Shown here one piece after another: positions 62,950-64,000 of a DNA stretch of 64,000 nucleotides. A program made the translations under genes and the position numbers. The DNA is from Xylogone sp. PMI_703 (Eukaryota > Ascomycota > Leotiomycetes): contig JAJTUQ010000005.1 of the NCBI GenBank assembly GCA_021399445.1, positions 4,216,001 to 4,280,000 of the forward strand, written 5' to 3'. Position 1 is the first letter of the stretch, and each line of letters begins with the position of its first letter. The notes under the pieces were generated by a model. The model was not told the origin of the DNA, made no database searches, and was given only the letters and a program-made list of their open reading frames with translations.

Positions 62950-63646
62950 GCGATGTAGATATTGAACTTCAAGAGAATGCGGGTCATTACCAGCGCCCCG
63001 ATCTGTAGGTAGTTCGGGACACTTTTACGTGGGAGGAAAGGGATAAGATCAACAAAAGTAAGGGAAGACATTTCAGGCTCATCCTAGATACCTACTGACA
63101 TTTAGGTGTCCATTTTAGATCAAAATGAGATTGGATTACTCTACCAATGTTTTTGTAGCACGAAGGAATATAAGCCACTGGTCCGGGTTCGGTGTTATAA
63201 TATTGGCAGATTTCATGTTGGAAACGTGGAACTATTTCAATGTACTTAAAGCGGAATGCTGTTGTCAATTCCATGGGCATAAAAGTACTGAATTTAAGGC
63301 TGAAGGTTTTCGTCCTGATCACAGTCCATATTGACTAAACGAGATGGTTCTTTCTCCAAATTCTCTACCATGAACATTTCCAAATATAATTTTCTGCGCG
63401 TTATTGGTCCTGACTAAGAGCAGTTGGATAGAAAGTCATTATAGTACAGCTTAAACTGTAGAACCAGCAGAGCATGATCATTTCTTTCTTTTTTCTAGAA
63501 GTACGTCTATGAACACAGGATCATCAGTTCTGTTTGAGTGATGATCTGACCTAACGCCAATATGGCCAACGGGACTCTATTCGACCGGCCTGATGTGATA
63601 CCATTTCCAATGATATTTTCCCATATACTTCCCAGGAGATGCCCTT
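62950..63646. other. convergent 3' intergenic region
   Basis: Between the helicase and the Shp1-like gene ends; short frames only. Confidence 0.5.
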
Positions 63647-64000
63647 CTAGGCCCATTTCTGTACCGCCGTTCCTCCTCTCTTGAACTCGGGTACGTCACC
63701 TAGAACTAAGCTCTTGTCTGTGTGATCTTTATTAGGGAAAGTGGTTGCCAGCACCCATGGACGGTCATTGCCCCCGGGATATGCTCTGGAGATAAAATCG
63801 TACACATCTCCGATTGTATGAGTCGTATTGAAACGAACAGGAAGACGTGTTCCATCTCCTAATTGCAGTCGAATAGAGATGACCGGTTGGGATGAGTCGA
63901 CGTCAACTGTGGGAGGTCCACTAGCTTGAGATGGAGCAGCTGTTGTAGGGGGAGGAGCAGTGGATGGACCCGGTCCTGGAGTGGGGCTACCTAGCCTATG
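63647..64000 (-). CDS. SHP1: Shp1/p47-type UBX-domain cofactor of Cdc48 (C-terminal part, cut by the window edge)
   Basis: The frame enters from the right edge and stops at TAG 63649-63647. A Pro/Ala/Thr-rich linker precedes a complete UBX domain: SQPVISIRLQLGDGTRLPVR, HTIGDVYDFIS, a Pro-containing loop AYPGGNDRPWVLATTFPNKD, and DVPEFKRGGTAVQKWA at the end, which is the Shp1-type terminus. These adaptors bring the AAA ATPase Cdc48/p97 to membrane fusion, proteasomal and autophagy substrates. The N-terminal UBA and SEP domains would lie beyond the window, so full architecture is inferred. Confidence 0.9.
   Translation of the reverse strand, partial: HRLGSPTPGPGPSTAPPPTTAAPSQASGPPTVDVDSSQPVISIRLQLGDGTRLPVRFNTTHTIGDVYDFISRAYPGGNDRPWVLATTFPNKDHTDKSLVLGDVPEFKRGGTAVQKWA

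Overview
The window is nuclear DNA of a filamentous ascomycete (Pezizomycotina). I infer the class Leotiomycetes only from the overall gene style and the presence of an Egh16-type protein. The signs are many short introns (about 44-60 nt, GT...AG, CTAAC/CTGAC-like branch points), a Zn2Cys6 regulator, a Ppo fatty-acid dioxygenase-P450 fusion, and genes on both strands without operons. I rebuilt the splicing of most genes by hand; reading frames close across every intron given below.

Layout. 1-2.6 kb: a possible gene fragment and a Zn2Cys6 transcription factor. 2.6-12.8 kb: a 10-kb gene-poor stretch that holds a small TATA-driven gene for a 60-residue cysteine-containing repeat peptide, a (TG)18 microsatellite and a possibly decayed spliced gene. 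12.8-19.1 kb: a small membrane protein, a charged nuclear-type protein, a rhomboid protease, a 101-bp fold-back element and a probable small subunit of serine palmitoyltransferase. 19.1-23.3 kb: intergenic DNA, then a secreted Egh16/GAS1-type protein. 23.8-29.5 kb: housekeeping cluster TAF6, thymidylate kinase, GTP cyclohydrolase I, TAF11. 31-32.5 kb: acyltransferase-3 membrane protein. 32.8-34.6 kb: a noncoding array of 45-nt units. 35-38.5 kb: the Ppo dioxygenase. 40-46.7 kb: GST, a D-2-hydroxyacid dehydrogenase with a 19-nt exon, and a secreted type-B carboxylesterase. 47.6-59.4 kb: SLX1 nuclease subunit, KDM5 H3K4 demethylase, and a SET/MYND-type methyltransferase. 59.8-64 kb: splicing factor SF3a60/Prp9, eIF4A3/Fal1-like helicase, and the C-terminal end of an Shp1/p47 UBX protein.

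Most of the named genes work independently: transcription initiation (TAF6, TAF11), chromatin (KDM5, SET), splicing (SF3a60, eIF4A3), nucleotide and pterin supply, repair (SLX1), and lipid signalling (Ppo, SPT subunit).

The least explained parts are (i) the array at 32820-34628, where units of almost constant length (45 nt) with fixed internal spacing are separated by unrelated DNA of variable length, many preceded by short hairpins whose sequence differs from unit to unit, next to a block at 32981-33191 able to fold into several hairpins; and (ii) the repeat-peptide gene at 10433-10615, whose repeats differ mostly at synonymous positions. Both are candidates for undescribed elements; neither could be tested against databases or expression data here.
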